64,000 bases of DNA from UBA6163 sp041753075 (GCA_041753075.1 JBGSVE010000004.1:7161-71160); one strand, 5' to 3'. Counted from the first letter of the stretch, positions 47,016 through 56,761 are shown. A program made the numbers and translations. Notes: generated by a model not told the origin, from the letters alone.

Positions 47016-47240
47016 GTTGCTGGTAGCGATGGGGTTGGCCGTGGATCGTCGTAGTAGATCGGAAGAAGCATCGAATTATGGCGGAAAATGAAACAGCATC
47101 AAGGCAACGCGATCTACCGCCAAAATCACCGCAATTCGGCGGTCAAATATTCATGGCCGGTGGCGATCCGTGCCGATTGAACCGAAAAGTCGGATCATTG
47201 CGATTTCAACATGCTTCCATTTTGCGTCGGAGCGTCCGCC

Positions 47241-47825
47241 ATGGACCGTCTTGATTCTCGCCGACAAATCGCAGCTTTGGCATGGGTTTTGGGACTGCTG
47301 TTGCATACCGGTTGTGCGACGCTGTTGAGCGACAAGAAATATCCGGTGGCGATCGACAACGTCAACGGCTCGACTTATTTCTCGGTCCATGACCGCAACA
47401 ACGAATTGGTTTACCAAGGCGTCACGCCCCAGCAGGTGACATTGGACGCCAAGTCGATGCCGTTTTGGCCCGCTAAATACAAGGTTGTGTTCGCCGGTGA
47501 CCAGGGACGGACGCAGCAATCCGAGATCCGCGCCAGCTTTGATCCCTGGACCGCGGGAAACATTGTTGTCGGCGGTGTGGTCGGTTTGGCGGTCGATGGA
47601 TTCACTGGCGCGATGTTCAAATTGCCGAAAACGCTCAACGGAACCGTCCCGCCGCAGTACGCCGTGACCGACATCGACCAAGGGTCGATGCTGGCTCGTG
47701 CGGCGATTGGAACTGGCAGCGGCAACGAAGCGACCGCCGCGGCCCAGCCGCCGATCAGCGGACCCGATGTCCAAACCGCGACGGCCATCCAATCGCAGGA
47801 CACAGCCGGTACAATCTGGCGTTAA
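47241..47825 (+). CDS. Lipoprotein of unknown function
   Basis: A 194-residue lipoprotein: signal MDRLDSRRQIAALAWVLGLL followed by HTGC (Cys near 25). The mature part starts with a polar beta-rich stretch (FSVHDRNNELVYQGVTP, PFWPAKYKVVFAG) and has a hydrophobic glycine-rich stretch NIVVGGVVGLAVDGFTGAMF that may associate with membrane. The C-terminus is disordered (Ala, Gln, Thr). The PEGA-like early part is only suggestive. The ATG at 47241 has cggag about 10 nt upstream; the frame opens at 47211. Confidence 0.75.
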   Translation: MDRLDSRRQIAALAWVLGLLLHTGCATLLSDKKYPVAIDNVNGSTYFSVHDRNNELVYQGVTPQQVTLDAKSMPFWPAKYKVVFAGDQGRTQQSEIRASFDPWTAGNIVVGGVVGLAVDGFTGAMFKLPKTLNGTVPPQYAVTDIDQGSMLARAAIGTGSGNEATAAAQPPISGPDVQTATAIQSQDTAGTIWR

Positions 47826-47859
47826 TGCTTCGCCCAGATTAAAAATGAGGGCAAGCGCA

Positions 47860-47880
47860 AAGTGTTCTACGACGCTCCGC
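47860..47880 (+). repeat. 21-nt exact repeat upstream of larB
   Basis: Identical to 25374-25394, containing gtgttctacgacgctccgc. It ends 2 nt before the larB ATG at 47883 and includes the in-frame GTG at 47862. Confidence 0.7.
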
Positions 47881-47882
47881 AA

Positions 47883-48713
47883 ATGCCCAAGCTCACGATG
47901 ACCCCTGCTGGACTGTCCGATGATTCGACACTCGAGCTGCTACGGCGGATCGAATCGGGCGAGGTTTCCGCTGCCGACGCACTGGCGCTATTTCGCCAAA
48001 ACGAGGTCGTCGCAATCGGCAATGCCACGATCGATATCGGTCGCCAATCACGTTGTCGGTTTGGCGAAGTCATTTACGGCGAAGGCAAACCGGCGGATTT
48101 GATCGTCGCGATTGCTCGCCAACAATTGGCCCGCGATCAAAGCGTGTTGGTAACGCGAGTCAACAATTATCAGACTGCGGCGCTGAGGGCCGCGTTCGCG
48201 GCGGCGACGCATCACCCGATCTCGCGAACCGTGCGAATCCCGGCATCCGCAACTGAATCGTTGCCCGCGGCGGCGGCGCGCGTCGTCGTGGTGACGGCGG
48301 GCAGCACCGATGAACCGGTCGCCGCCGAGGCAACGGAAACACTCACATGGATGAACGTCGCCAACGAATCGATCCGTGATGTCGGTGTCGCGGGGCCGCA
48401 ACGTTTGTTGGCCGTGGTTCCCCAGCTACGCAGAGCCGCGGCAATCGTCGTCGTCGCCGGCATGGAGGGTGCGCTGGCAAGCATCGTCGGTGGCCATGTT
48501 GCCTGTCCCGTGATCGCGGTGCCGACGAGCGTTGGCTATGGAACATGCTTCGGCGGCATCACTGCGATGCTTGGAATGATGTCGTCATGCGCTGCAAATG
48601 TTTCGGTCGTCGGTATCGATGCCGGTTTCAAAGCGGGCTATGTCGCCGGATTGATTGCGACGCAATTGAATGATCTGCAAGCTGATTTTGCGAGTCGGGC
48701 GAGCGATGAATAA
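47883..48713 (+). CDS. larB: Nickel pincer cofactor biosynthesis protein LarB
   Basis: A 276-residue LarB/AIR-carboxylase-like protein. LarB carboxylates and hydrolyses nicotinic acid adenine dinucleotide in synthesis of the Ni-pincer cofactor of lactate racemase. Features: RFGEVIYGEGKPADLI near residue 65, the PurE-like VVVTAGSTDEPVAAEA, VVAGMEGALASIVGGHV, and VPTSVGYGTCFGGITAMLGMMSSCA. The ATG at 47883 is preferred; a GTG 21 nt upstream is within the repeat shared with nagB. larC and larE are not in this window. The stop overlaps the start of the next gene by 8 nt. Confidence 0.9.
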   Translation: MPKLTMTPAGLSDDSTLELLRRIESGEVSAADALALFRQNEVVAIGNATIDIGRQSRCRFGEVIYGEGKPADLIVAIARQQLARDQSVLVTRVNNYQTAALRAAFAAATHHPISRTVRIPASATESLPAAAARVVVVTAGSTDEPVAAEATETLTWMNVANESIRDVGVAGPQRLLAVVPQLRRAAAIVVVAGMEGALASIVGGHVACPVIAVPTSVGYGTCFGGITAMLGMMSSCAANVSVVGIDAGFKAGYVAGLIATQLNDLQADFASRASDE

Positions 48714-49587
48714 AGTGCCACCCTGCCCTCCCCTGCCGCTGCGCCGGCGCGAGCGTGACTCGCACAAGGGAAACTATGGTCGCGTGCTTTTAGTCGGTGG
48801 TTCGCGCGGAATGGCGGGATCAATTTCGTTATCCGCAATTGCGGCAATGCGTAGCGGCTCTGGCCTGGTGTCGGCGCTGGTGCCAGATCGTTGCCTCGAA
48901 ACCGTGGCCAGCTTTGATCCGTGCATGATGACGATTCCCGCAGCCGACGACGGCGTGGGGCAATTCGAGACTTCGGCATTGGACACGTTTGAGAAGCACG
49001 CGATGACGGCCAGCTCGATCGGCATTGGTCCCGGCATGGGCACCGGAGCCGGCTCGATCGCGCTGGTCACGCTTGTGCGCGGGATCAAGTCGATCCCGCG
49101 AGTGTTTGACGCCGACGCGTTGAATATTTTCGCCCAATCGAGTGATGAATACGCCATCGACGGTCCCGCCGTGCTGACGCCACACCCCGGTGAAATGCAG
49201 CGATTGACCGGTGTCAAAGCGGCGGATCGCGATGCGCAAATCGAGGCGGCGAAGGAATTGGCCGCTGACCTACGCGTTGTTGTCTTGCTCAAGGGTGCCG
49301 GAACGTTTGTGACCGACGGCATACATTCCTGGACGAACGAAACCGGCAACCCCGGAATGGCCAAAGGCGGCAGCGGCGACTGTTTGACCGGCGTGATCAC
49401 GTCGCTGTTGGGCCAGGGTTATCCGCCGTACGACGCCGCGAGAATGGGTGCTTTTTTGCATGGTCTGGCCGGTGATTTGGCGGCGGGCGAGCTGGGCGAA
49501 ATGGGAATGACGCCGGTCGATTTGATCCGGTATTTGCCAGCGGCGATCGAGTTAACCCACTCGACCACCGGCCCGATCAAGTCATAA
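48706..49587 (+). CDS. nnrD: ADP-dependent NAD(P)H-hydrate dehydratase
   Basis: A 293-residue ribokinase-fold enzyme that repairs hydrated NAD(P)H using ADP. Signatures: HKGNYGRVLLVGGSRGMAGS near residue 25, FDADALNIF, VLTPHPGEMQRLTG, LLKGAGTFVTDG, and NPGMAKGGSGDCLTGVI with the catalytic Asp. Only the dehydratase domain is present; the epimerase (YjeF N-terminal) half must be encoded elsewhere. The ATG at 48706 overlaps the end of larB by 8 nt, indicating coupling. Confidence 0.92.
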   Translation: MNKVPPCPPLPLRRRERDSHKGNYGRVLLVGGSRGMAGSISLSAIAAMRSGSGLVSALVPDRCLETVASFDPCMMTIPAADDGVGQFETSALDTFEKHAMTASSIGIGPGMGTGAGSIALVTLVRGIKSIPRVFDADALNIFAQSSDEYAIDGPAVLTPHPGEMQRLTGVKAADRDAQIEAAKELAADLRVVVLLKGAGTFVTDGIHSWTNETGNPGMAKGGSGDCLTGVITSLLGQGYPPYDAARMGAFLHGLAGDLAAGELGEMGMTPVDLIRYLPAAIELTHSTTGPIKS

Positions 49588-49664
49588 TCATTTGCCACTC
49601 AACCGCCCCGCGCTGCGAGTATGACCCGCACCATGACCTGGACCTTGACCTTAAACCCCCAGCA

Positions 49665-50591
49665 ATGGTGAAACTACACCGCTCCGTCGATACGATCGGC
49701 GGCCAGCTTCGCGGTGGCGCGATCAGCATTGGCAATTTCGATGGCGTGCATCGTGGACACGTGGCTCTGTTGGCGGAATTGCGGATGCTGGCCAATGAAC
49801 TCGGTGGACCCGCGATCGCCGTTACGTTTGATCCGTCGCCGGCGTCGATTTTGCGACCCGATAAAGCGCCTCCGCAATTAACGACGCTTTCCCGACGAAG
49901 CGATCTGTTGCTTTCCTGTGGCGTCGATGATGTGGTTGTTTGCCACACGGATGCAAAATTACTAAGCCAATCACCGGAGCAATTTTTTCAGCAACTTGTG
50001 ATCGAACAATTGGCCGCCAAAGGCATGGTCGAAGGCCCCAATTTCTATTTTGGCAAGCAGCGGGCGGGCGATATCCGCGCGCTGGAAAAACTGTGCGCTG
50101 AGCACAAGATGCGTCTTCGCATCGCCCTACCACAAGGCGACGGTCAAGGACTAGTCAGCAGCACGCGGATTCGCGAGCAATTGGCTGCGGGCGAAGTCAA
50201 ATTAGCCAATGAGTCGCTGACCCAGCCGTATCGGCTCGCCGGCCAAGTTGCGCGTGGCGCGGCGCGCGGACGCCAGCTCGGCTTTCCCACGGCGAACTTG
50301 GAACAAATCGAAACGATGATTCCTGGTCCGGGCGTGTATGCGTGTCGGGCAAGGCTTGAATCCGGAAGCGTTTTGGTCGCGGCCACGCACATCGGCCCGA
50401 ACCCCACTTTTGCTGATAGCGAAATTAAAGTCGAAGTGCATTTGCTCGACTTTTCGGGTGATCTGTACGATCAAAAACTTGAAGTTGAGTTCGTGACGCG
50501 GGTTCGTGGTGTGATGCGATTCAGTTCGAGCGCCGAACTGATAGAGCAGTTGCAATTGGACATTGCGCAAACGCGACGCGAAATATCGTAA
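49665..50591 (+). CDS. ribF: Bifunctional riboflavin kinase / FMN adenylyltransferase
   Basis: A 308-residue RibF converting riboflavin to FMN and then FAD. The N-terminal adenylyltransferase has ISIGNFDGVHRGHVALLAEL (HxGH-like motif) and LVSSTRIREQLAAGEV. The C-terminal kinase (about 185-308) has GRQLGFPTANL, GPGVYACRARL and IKVEVHLLDFSGDLYDQKL. The length is typical. The start at ATG 49665 is normal for the family. It lies 77 nt after nnrD in the same direction and may be in the same transcript. No FMN riboswitch was recognised. Confidence 0.95.
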   Translation: MVKLHRSVDTIGGQLRGGAISIGNFDGVHRGHVALLAELRMLANELGGPAIAVTFDPSPASILRPDKAPPQLTTLSRRSDLLLSCGVDDVVVCHTDAKLLSQSPEQFFQQLVIEQLAAKGMVEGPNFYFGKQRAGDIRALEKLCAEHKMRLRIALPQGDGQGLVSSTRIREQLAAGEVKLANESLTQPYRLAGQVARGAARGRQLGFPTANLEQIETMIPGPGVYACRARLESGSVLVAATHIGPNPTFADSEIKVEVHLLDFSGDLYDQKLEVEFVTRVRGVMRFSSSAELIEQLQLDIAQTRREIS

Positions 50592-50645
50592 ACGCCTGCA
50601 GGTGGCCGAATGTTGAATTGTCCGTGATGCGGTACAATCACAATT

Positions 50646-51665
50646 ATGAAACCAATGTGCAAGTTGACTTTTGCTGCGATGCTTGTGTTCGGGGCAGGAT
50701 GTGGGCGTCAGTCGCCGGCCGATCGCACGCCCCATCCAAACGACCAATCGATGGCTCCCGCTGGGTCAGTTCCCGCGGAGGTCAAAGCGGAGAACGCGGC
50801 CATTGTCGCCGATGATGTGCAGGCTTGGATTGGTAACGCTGGTTTGCGGCGGTTGCGAGTCGCCGGCAGTAGCATCAATGACGCGGCGTTGGCACTCGTT
50901 GCGCAAAACTGCAAACTCGAACTGCTGGACATCTCGGGCTGCGAACAATTGACTCCTGTTGGGATCGCCGCGTTGTCCACATTGACGACGCTGAGGAACC
51001 TTAAAGTCAGCGGCGCTGCCGTCAATGACGATTCGGTTCCATCACTGAAGGCGCTAACACATCTTGCCGCATTGTCGCTGCAGCAAACGGCCGTCACCGA
51101 CAACGGCATTGCGATCGTTGCCGCTTTGCCCGAGCTAAAAGAATTGACCCTCATGGCCACGCCCGTAACCGACGCGTGCTTGGCGTCGATTGCTTCGTTG
51201 ACACAATTGCAAAAGCTAAGGTTGCGTGGCACGCAGGTGACCGGTCGCGACGCCGCCGCGTTTGGCCAGATGAAGTCGGTTGTCGACCTTGATCTCAGCG
51301 AAACGAGTTTTGAAAGTGCAGGCCTGGCTTCAATTGCGACGATGCCGAACTTGAAAATGCTGAATTTGTGGTTGACCAAAGTGGACGACGAGGGCATCGC
51401 GGCACTGACGGCGAAAACGCAGTTGAAACAACTCAATCTTGATAACGTCAAAGGAGTGACCGATCAGTCGCTTGAGGTGATTTCACAAATGGTCGATTTG
51501 GAACTGCTGCATCTTGGTGGAACGTCGGTCAGCGCCGCTGGTTTGCCAAAGTTGTATGGGTTGAAGAATCTTAGAACTCTATTCATCACGCGGCTTGAGT
51601 TATCGCCCGAGGACGTCGAGGCGTTGCGCAAGGCGATGCCGTGGTTAACCAAACTCGAATCTTAG
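50646..51665 (+). CDS. Leucine-rich repeat lipoprotein
   Basis: A 339-residue exported protein. The signal MKPMCKLTFAAMLVFGAG ends before Cys-19 (lipobox GAGC). From about residue 75 come roughly ten tandem leucine-rich repeats of 23-24 residues with the pattern L..L.L..T.VTD.GL..I (for example LKELTLMATPVTDACLASIA, LKMLNLWLTKVDDEGIAALT). LRR arrays bind proteins or glycans. Planctomycetes encode many such lipoproteins without known partners. The recQ frame opens before the end of this gene, but the recQ start chosen leaves a 11-nt gap. Confidence 0.85.
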   Translation: MKPMCKLTFAAMLVFGAGCGRQSPADRTPHPNDQSMAPAGSVPAEVKAENAAIVADDVQAWIGNAGLRRLRVAGSSINDAALALVAQNCKLELLDISGCEQLTPVGIAALSTLTTLRNLKVSGAAVNDDSVPSLKALTHLAALSLQQTAVTDNGIAIVAALPELKELTLMATPVTDACLASIASLTQLQKLRLRGTQVTGRDAAAFGQMKSVVDLDLSETSFESAGLASIATMPNLKMLNLWLTKVDDEGIAALTAKTQLKQLNLDNVKGVTDQSLEVISQMVDLELLHLGGTSVSAAGLPKLYGLKNLRTLFITRLELSPEDVEALRKAMPWLTKLES

Positions 51666-51676
51666 ACGCCGGTCCA

Positions 51677-54526
51677 ATGTCAAACGGATTGCCCACGATG
51701 AACCCGACGATGAAGGACCCCGAATCGTTGCTGGCGAGGTTTGGCTTGCAAGCGTTTCGGCCTGGGCAGCGTGAAGTCATCGATGCGATTGGCGAAGGCG
51801 CCGATGTGTTGTGCGTCATGCCCACCGGTGGCGGCAAGAGCTTGTGTTATCAATTGCCGGCCCTGGCGCGCCAGGGGACCACGATCGTTATCTCGCCGCT
51901 GATCGCGTTGATGAAGGACCAAGTCGATACGTTGCGGCGACATGGCATTGCCGCCACGCTGATCAACAGCAGTCTCTCGCCGAGCGAGCAAGAAGACGCG
52001 ATGCAAAAGATGGCCGCTGGCGAGCTGGACTTGATTTACGTGGCACCCGAACGACTCCGCAACACGCGATTTCTCGAAGCCGTCGCGCAGGCCGGCGTCC
52101 GCTTGCTGGCGATTGATGAAGCCCACTGCGTCAGCGAATGGGGCCACGATTTTCGGCCTGACTACGCCCGGCTGGGCCACTTTCGCAGCCGTTACCTGGG
52201 CGGCGTGCAAACGATCGCCCTGACCGCGACCGCCACGCCGCATGTGCGTCAAGACATCCAAGCGATCTTGGAAATGAAAGACACCCGCGAATTCGTCACC
52301 GGGTTTGCGCGGGAGAACTTGCGGTTTTCCGTCGAGCATTTCACCAGTGATCGCGAGAAGAACGAGGCGCTGCTGAAGTTTGTGAAATCGCAAACCGGCA
52401 CCGGAATCATTTATGCGGCGACTCGCAAACGATGCGAAGAATTGGCCTCATGGCTACCGGAAAAATCACGCCGCCGGATCGGAGTTTATCACGCGGGGCT
52501 GGATGCGAACCAGCGGCGATTGATCCAAGATGAATTCATGTCTGGCAATTTGGCCGCGATCGTTGCGACCAACGCCTTTGGCATGGGAATCGACAAGTCA
52601 GACATTCGCTACGTCGTTCACTACAACATCCCGGGCAGCCTCGAAGCCTACTACCAGGAAGCTGGTCGCGCCGGTCGCGACGGCAAAATGAGCGAGTGCC
52701 GCTTGTTGTTCGCTTATTCCGATCGTTATGTGCAAGAGTTTTTTATTGAGAACCGCTATCCGTCGCCTGAGGTGGTCGAGAAGGTTTATGACATTTTATT
52801 GTCGCGCGAAGAAGACCCGATTGAACTAACGCTCGACCAGGTGCGCGAGGCAATCAACTTAAAAGAAACCGCCGAGTCCGTTGGCACCGCCGAAACGTTA
52901 CTAGCCAAAGCCGGTGTTCTGAAGCGACTGGACAACAGCGCCAATACGGCGGTAATACGTATCGATAGCGAATTGGAAACGCTGGTCGATTTGTTGCCGC
53001 GCGAAGCGAAGATTCGTCGCAAGGTGTTGCGCGCCGCTGAAAAGGTTGTGGGCAAACATCGCGGCGAAGATGTTTATGTTCGACCTCAGCGATTGGCCGA
53101 GATAGCGGGCGTCGATCGCGAGCAATTGGCGCGAACGTTGCGCGAACTCGTGCGATTGAAACAGTTCGACTACGTGCCGCCGTTTCGCGGTCGCGCCGTT
53201 CACTTCACACAACGCGACGTGCCGTTTGAAGAGCTCAAGATTGACTTTGATGAATTGGCCAGACGCAAGGCAGCGGAGTATGAAAAGCTTGAAGCGGTGA
53301 TTCAGTTCGCGCGCACGTCACGCTGTCGCCAGCGCGCGGTGTTGACCTATTTTGGTGACCCGAGCGTCAGCGATTGTGGAAATTGTGATCGCTGTGATCC
53401 GACCGCCAAGTCGATGACAACCGGATCGGCGGGCGCTGCCATCGAGCAAATACCCGTCGGCTCAGAGATCGATACCAAGGCGGCGGCGGACTATGACCAG
53501 GAGGCTTTTTCGCGTGGCATTCGGATCGTGCTCAGCGGCATCGCGCGAATGCACGGTCGGTTTGGTAAGGCGATGATTGCCCAGATGCTTGGTGGCTCGA
53601 ACAACAAAAAAATCTTGCAGTGGAAGTTGAATCGCTTGAGCACCTATGGAATGCTCGACGGTCTGAAGCTTCCGCAAATTGTCGAGCTAATTGATACTGT
53701 CATCGAGACCGGGTTGGCGACACAGGTTGAGGTCGACGACCGGCGGCCAACGGTGAAGTTGACCGCCGATGGTGACGCCGTGATGCACGCCCGCCAACCT
53801 TTGCCCGCGACACTCAATGTGCCGTATCCGCTGGCCAAGCGATTGGCGTTATTGAGTCGCAACATTGAACGTGGCGATGTGTCGGCCGAGGCGTCTACGC
53901 ACGCGCCCGGCCCGGCAGGCGAAATTGAAGTGAATTCTGACGCTGGGGCTTCCACTTCCCAGGACGGCAAAGCGTCGGTCGCCGTGGTGCAGTCGCAAGC
54001 AACGTCTGACTTGGCCGATCGGCTAAAACGCTGGCGTGGCAAGACCAGCGCGGCGTTGGGAATTCCGGCGTATCGGGTGTTGTCCAACGCCACAATCGAA
54101 CGCGTGGCTGAGTCCCGGCCCAAGGATTCGGGTGAATTGGAATCAATTCAAGGTATCGGTCCGGCGACGGTTGAGCAGTTTGGCGATGACATTTTATGTA
54201 TTGTCCAGGACGAGCCCCCGGCACCATTGCAGCAGTCTCCCCTTCGGCCGCCGGCAATTGTCGTAGCGACACCGCAGCCCGTGATCGTCGCGACGCAATC
54301 GGCCGAGTCGGTGGAAGCAATCGTTGCGTTGACCACTGCCGCTGCGGTTGGCCTCACGAACAATGAGTTCTATTGGACGTGGCGATTGCTTCGCGACGGT
54401 TATTCTTGGGTTCAGGTTTGTGAAATTCGCGGGCGAGATGCTGCCACGCTGTCGGCTGATTTGGCCGCTGCGGAGCGGGCGGGGCACGCGGTGTCGCCAG
54501 ATTGGCAGCCTCCACTTGGCGGCTGA
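51677..54526 (+). CDS. recQ: ATP-dependent DNA helicase RecQ, long form
   Basis: A 949-residue RecQ helicase for recombination and replication repair. Helicase core: VMPTGGGKSLCYQLPAL (Walker A), IDEAHCVSEWGHDFRPDY (DEAH), ALTATATPHV, YHAGLDANQRR, ATNAFGMGIDKSDIRYVVHYNIP, QEAGRAGRDG. The RecQ zinc site follows near residue 545 (CRQRAV, CGNCDRC). A winged-helix RQC domain follows to about 720, then a low-complexity linker, an HRDC domain (about 778-842, LADRLKRWRGKTSAALGIP...IQGIGPATVEQFG), a second linker and a C-terminal helix-turn-helix-like segment. This is ~340 residues longer than E. coli RecQ. The ATG at 51677 is chosen over 51641, which overlaps the LRR gene. Confidence 0.94.
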   Translation: MSNGLPTMNPTMKDPESLLARFGLQAFRPGQREVIDAIGEGADVLCVMPTGGGKSLCYQLPALARQGTTIVISPLIALMKDQVDTLRRHGIAATLINSSLSPSEQEDAMQKMAAGELDLIYVAPERLRNTRFLEAVAQAGVRLLAIDEAHCVSEWGHDFRPDYARLGHFRSRYLGGVQTIALTATATPHVRQDIQAILEMKDTREFVTGFARENLRFSVEHFTSDREKNEALLKFVKSQTGTGIIYAATRKRCEELASWLPEKSRRRIGVYHAGLDANQRRLIQDEFMSGNLAAIVATNAFGMGIDKSDIRYVVHYNIPGSLEAYYQEAGRAGRDGKMSECRLLFAYSDRYVQEFFIENRYPSPEVVEKVYDILLSREEDPIELTLDQVREAINLKETAESVGTAETLLAKAGVLKRLDNSANTAVIRIDSELETLVDLLPREAKIRRKVLRAAEKVVGKHRGEDVYVRPQRLAEIAGVDREQLARTLRELVRLKQFDYVPPFRGRAVHFTQRDVPFEELKIDFDELARRKAAEYEKLEAVIQFARTSRCRQRAVLTYFGDPSVSDCGNCDRCDPTAKSMTTGSAGAAIEQIPVGSEIDTKAAADYDQEAFSRGIRIVLSGIARMHGRFGKAMIAQMLGGSNNKKILQWKLNRLSTYGMLDGLKLPQIVELIDTVIETGLATQVEVDDRRPTVKLTADGDAVMHARQPLPATLNVPYPLAKRLALLSRNIERGDVSAEASTHAPGPAGEIEVNSDAGASTSQDGKASVAVVQSQATSDLADRLKRWRGKTSAALGIPAYRVLSNATIERVAESRPKDSGELESIQGIGPATVEQFGDDILCIVQDEPPAPLQQSPLRPPAIVVATPQPVIVATQSAESVEAIVALTTAAAVGLTNNEFYWTWRLLRDGYSWVQVCEIRGRDAATLSADLAAAERAGHAVSPDWQPPLGG

Positions 54527-54664
54527 TAGATCCACAAACAACTCGGTTAGCCATTTCGTCGCCCAATCGCTACAATCCCCAGGACTGAGTGGGGGTTTGT
54601 CGAGATTTTGGTTTGCTTTTTGCTAGTTTTTGCGGAAAGCTTCCCGCTTTGACAAAGTCCTACT

Positions 54665-56761
54665 GTGAAGTTGCCCTTTTTACGTCGCCCGATCGATCAG
54701 GAACCTGTTGAGATGGAGAAACGGACCGAAGACGGTTCGCCGCAGCGTCGCACCGGCAACACTTGGATGATTTTCCTGGTGTTGTTGATCGCTGTATCGC
54801 TCATGTTTTTCAATCGCGAAGAACCGCGTTCTGAAATCAAGGCCAGCTTCTTTAAGGAGCAGTTGGCCAAGAACAATATCCAGAATGTCACCGTCGGCGA
54901 ACTGCGAGTTCTGGGAACATTCAAAACGACGGTCACCACGCCGATTCCACCGGGCTTGTCCGAAAAGGATGCGTCGGGCAATGTCCGCAAGCCTGAGCCG
55001 TTGCTGAAAAAATTCTACTTCGTGCGCCCCTCTGGTGATGCATATGCAACGAAGTTGATTGAAGAACTTGATGCGGTGAAACGCAGCGATTCGACGCAAA
55101 CATTTACCTATGACTTCTCCAGCCCCGATAACACGGCTGAGTTATTTAGCTGGCTGTTGATGATCGGTTTGCTGGTTGGATTGCCACTGTTTCTGTTCTT
55201 CACGCTGCGGCGAACGCGCAACGACATTATGGGCGGCGGATTTCTGTCCGGCTTCAGCAAGAGTCCGGCCAAGCGCTACGAAACGTCCGACCAAGCGATC
55301 ACATTCGACGATGTTGCCGGCTTGGACGGTGTGAAGGCAGACCTGCAAGAGATCGTTGATTATTTGAAGACGCCGGAGAAATTTCAAAAACTTGGCGGGC
55401 GCGTGCCCAAGGGTGTGTTGCTCAATGGACCTCCCGGTACGGGCAAGACGTTGTTGGCGCGAGCCGTTGCCGGCGAAGCCGATGTGCCATTCTTTTCTGT
55501 CAACGGATCCGAATTTATCCAGATGTTTGTTGGCGTCGGTGCCAGCCGCGTGCGTGATTTGTTTCGCACCGCCAAGGACCAAAGTCCAGCGATCATTTTC
55601 ATTGATGAAATCGACGCCGTCGGCCGCCAACGCGGAGCCGGTTTGGGCGGCGGTCACGATGAGCGTGAACAAACACTGAACCAGATTCTCGGCGAGATGG
55701 ATGGCTTTAGCCCCAACCAAACTGTGATTGTTGTGGCGGCCACGAACCGTCCCGACGTGCTCGATCCGGCGCTGTTGCGGCCAGGTCGATTCGATCGCCA
55801 CATCACGGTTGGTCGTCCGACGATGCGTGGGCGCGAAGAAATTTTCAAGGTCCATGTCCGCGAAGTGCCACTGGGTGACGATGTCGATTTGAAACGATTG
55901 GCTGCGGGCACCGTGGGATTAACTGGCGCGGACATTCGGAATATGGTGAACGAAGCGGCGCTGTGGGCTGCGCGAAACGACAAAAAAGAAGTCGACATGT
56001 CGGACTTCGACTACGCCCGCGACAAAATTTTGATGGGCGCAAAACGCGAAGAAATTTTGCAGGATTCGGAGAAAGAAAAGACGGCCTACCACGAAGCGGG
56101 ACACACGCTGACGGCTTGGCACTTGGACGGAGCACACACCGTTCACAAGGTCACCATCATTCCCCGCGGTCGCGCCTTGGGAGCGACCCAGTACGTGCCC
56201 AACGAAGACCGTTTGAGCATGTCACGGCGCGAACTGGAACACCAACTGGTTGTGCTGCTGGGCGGTCGCGCTGCGGAAAAGATCGTTTACAACGAAACCA
56301 CCGTGGGTGCCGAAAACGATCTCGAACGCGCCACCGGCCTGGCCCGGCGGATGGTCACGCACTGGGGCATGAGCCCGAAGATTGGCCCGGTCAGCTACAA
56401 GACCGGCGACGAAGATCCGTTCTTGGGCCGCGAGTTGCATCAGTCGCGACCGTTCAGCGAACACACCCAGGAATTGATTGACGAAGAGGTTGCTCGCATT
56501 CTGCTCGAAGCCGATCAAAAGGCGGAACAGCTCTTGCGGGAACGTCGCGCCGAATTGGAATCAATCACTCGTGGGCTGCTCGAAAGAGAAGAACTCAGCG
56601 AATCCGAAATCGCCGAGTTAATCGGTCCATCGACCCATACTCGTAACGCGAAGAAAAACGGTCAACCCAAACCGGAGACGATCATTGCTCCGGATACAAT
56701 CAATCCGGCTGCCGAGCACACGCCCGGTCCCGTGATTGGCCGCGACCTTCGCCAAGACTAA
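54665..56761 (+). CDS. ftsH: ATP-dependent zinc metalloprotease FtsH
   Basis: A 698-residue membrane AAA+ protease that degrades membrane and short-lived proteins. Order: N-terminal membrane segment (WMIFLVLLIAVSLMFF, ~35-50), a periplasmic domain, second membrane segment (~160-180), AAA+ domain with GPPGTGKT near 256, IIFIDEIDAVGRQRG, and SRH region RPGRFDRH, then the peptidase domain with the zinc motif HEAGH near 476 and the third ligand Asp in ENDLERAT. It starts at GTG 54665, and the N-terminus is longer than usual because of ~30 polar residues. The stop overlaps the rsgA start (TAATG), so the two are coupled. Confidence 0.96.
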   Translation: MKLPFLRRPIDQEPVEMEKRTEDGSPQRRTGNTWMIFLVLLIAVSLMFFNREEPRSEIKASFFKEQLAKNNIQNVTVGELRVLGTFKTTVTTPIPPGLSEKDASGNVRKPEPLLKKFYFVRPSGDAYATKLIEELDAVKRSDSTQTFTYDFSSPDNTAELFSWLLMIGLLVGLPLFLFFTLRRTRNDIMGGGFLSGFSKSPAKRYETSDQAITFDDVAGLDGVKADLQEIVDYLKTPEKFQKLGGRVPKGVLLNGPPGTGKTLLARAVAGEADVPFFSVNGSEFIQMFVGVGASRVRDLFRTAKDQSPAIIFIDEIDAVGRQRGAGLGGGHDEREQTLNQILGEMDGFSPNQTVIVVAATNRPDVLDPALLRPGRFDRHITVGRPTMRGREEIFKVHVREVPLGDDVDLKRLAAGTVGLTGADIRNMVNEAALWAARNDKKEVDMSDFDYARDKILMGAKREEILQDSEKEKTAYHEAGHTLTAWHLDGAHTVHKVTIIPRGRALGATQYVPNEDRLSMSRRELEHQLVVLLGGRAAEKIVYNETTVGAENDLERATGLARRMVTHWGMSPKIGPVSYKTGDEDPFLGRELHQSRPFSEHTQELIDEEVARILLEADQKAEQLLRERRAELESITRGLLEREELSESEIAELIGPSTHTRNAKKNGQPKPETIIAPDTINPAAEHTPGPVIGRDLRQD

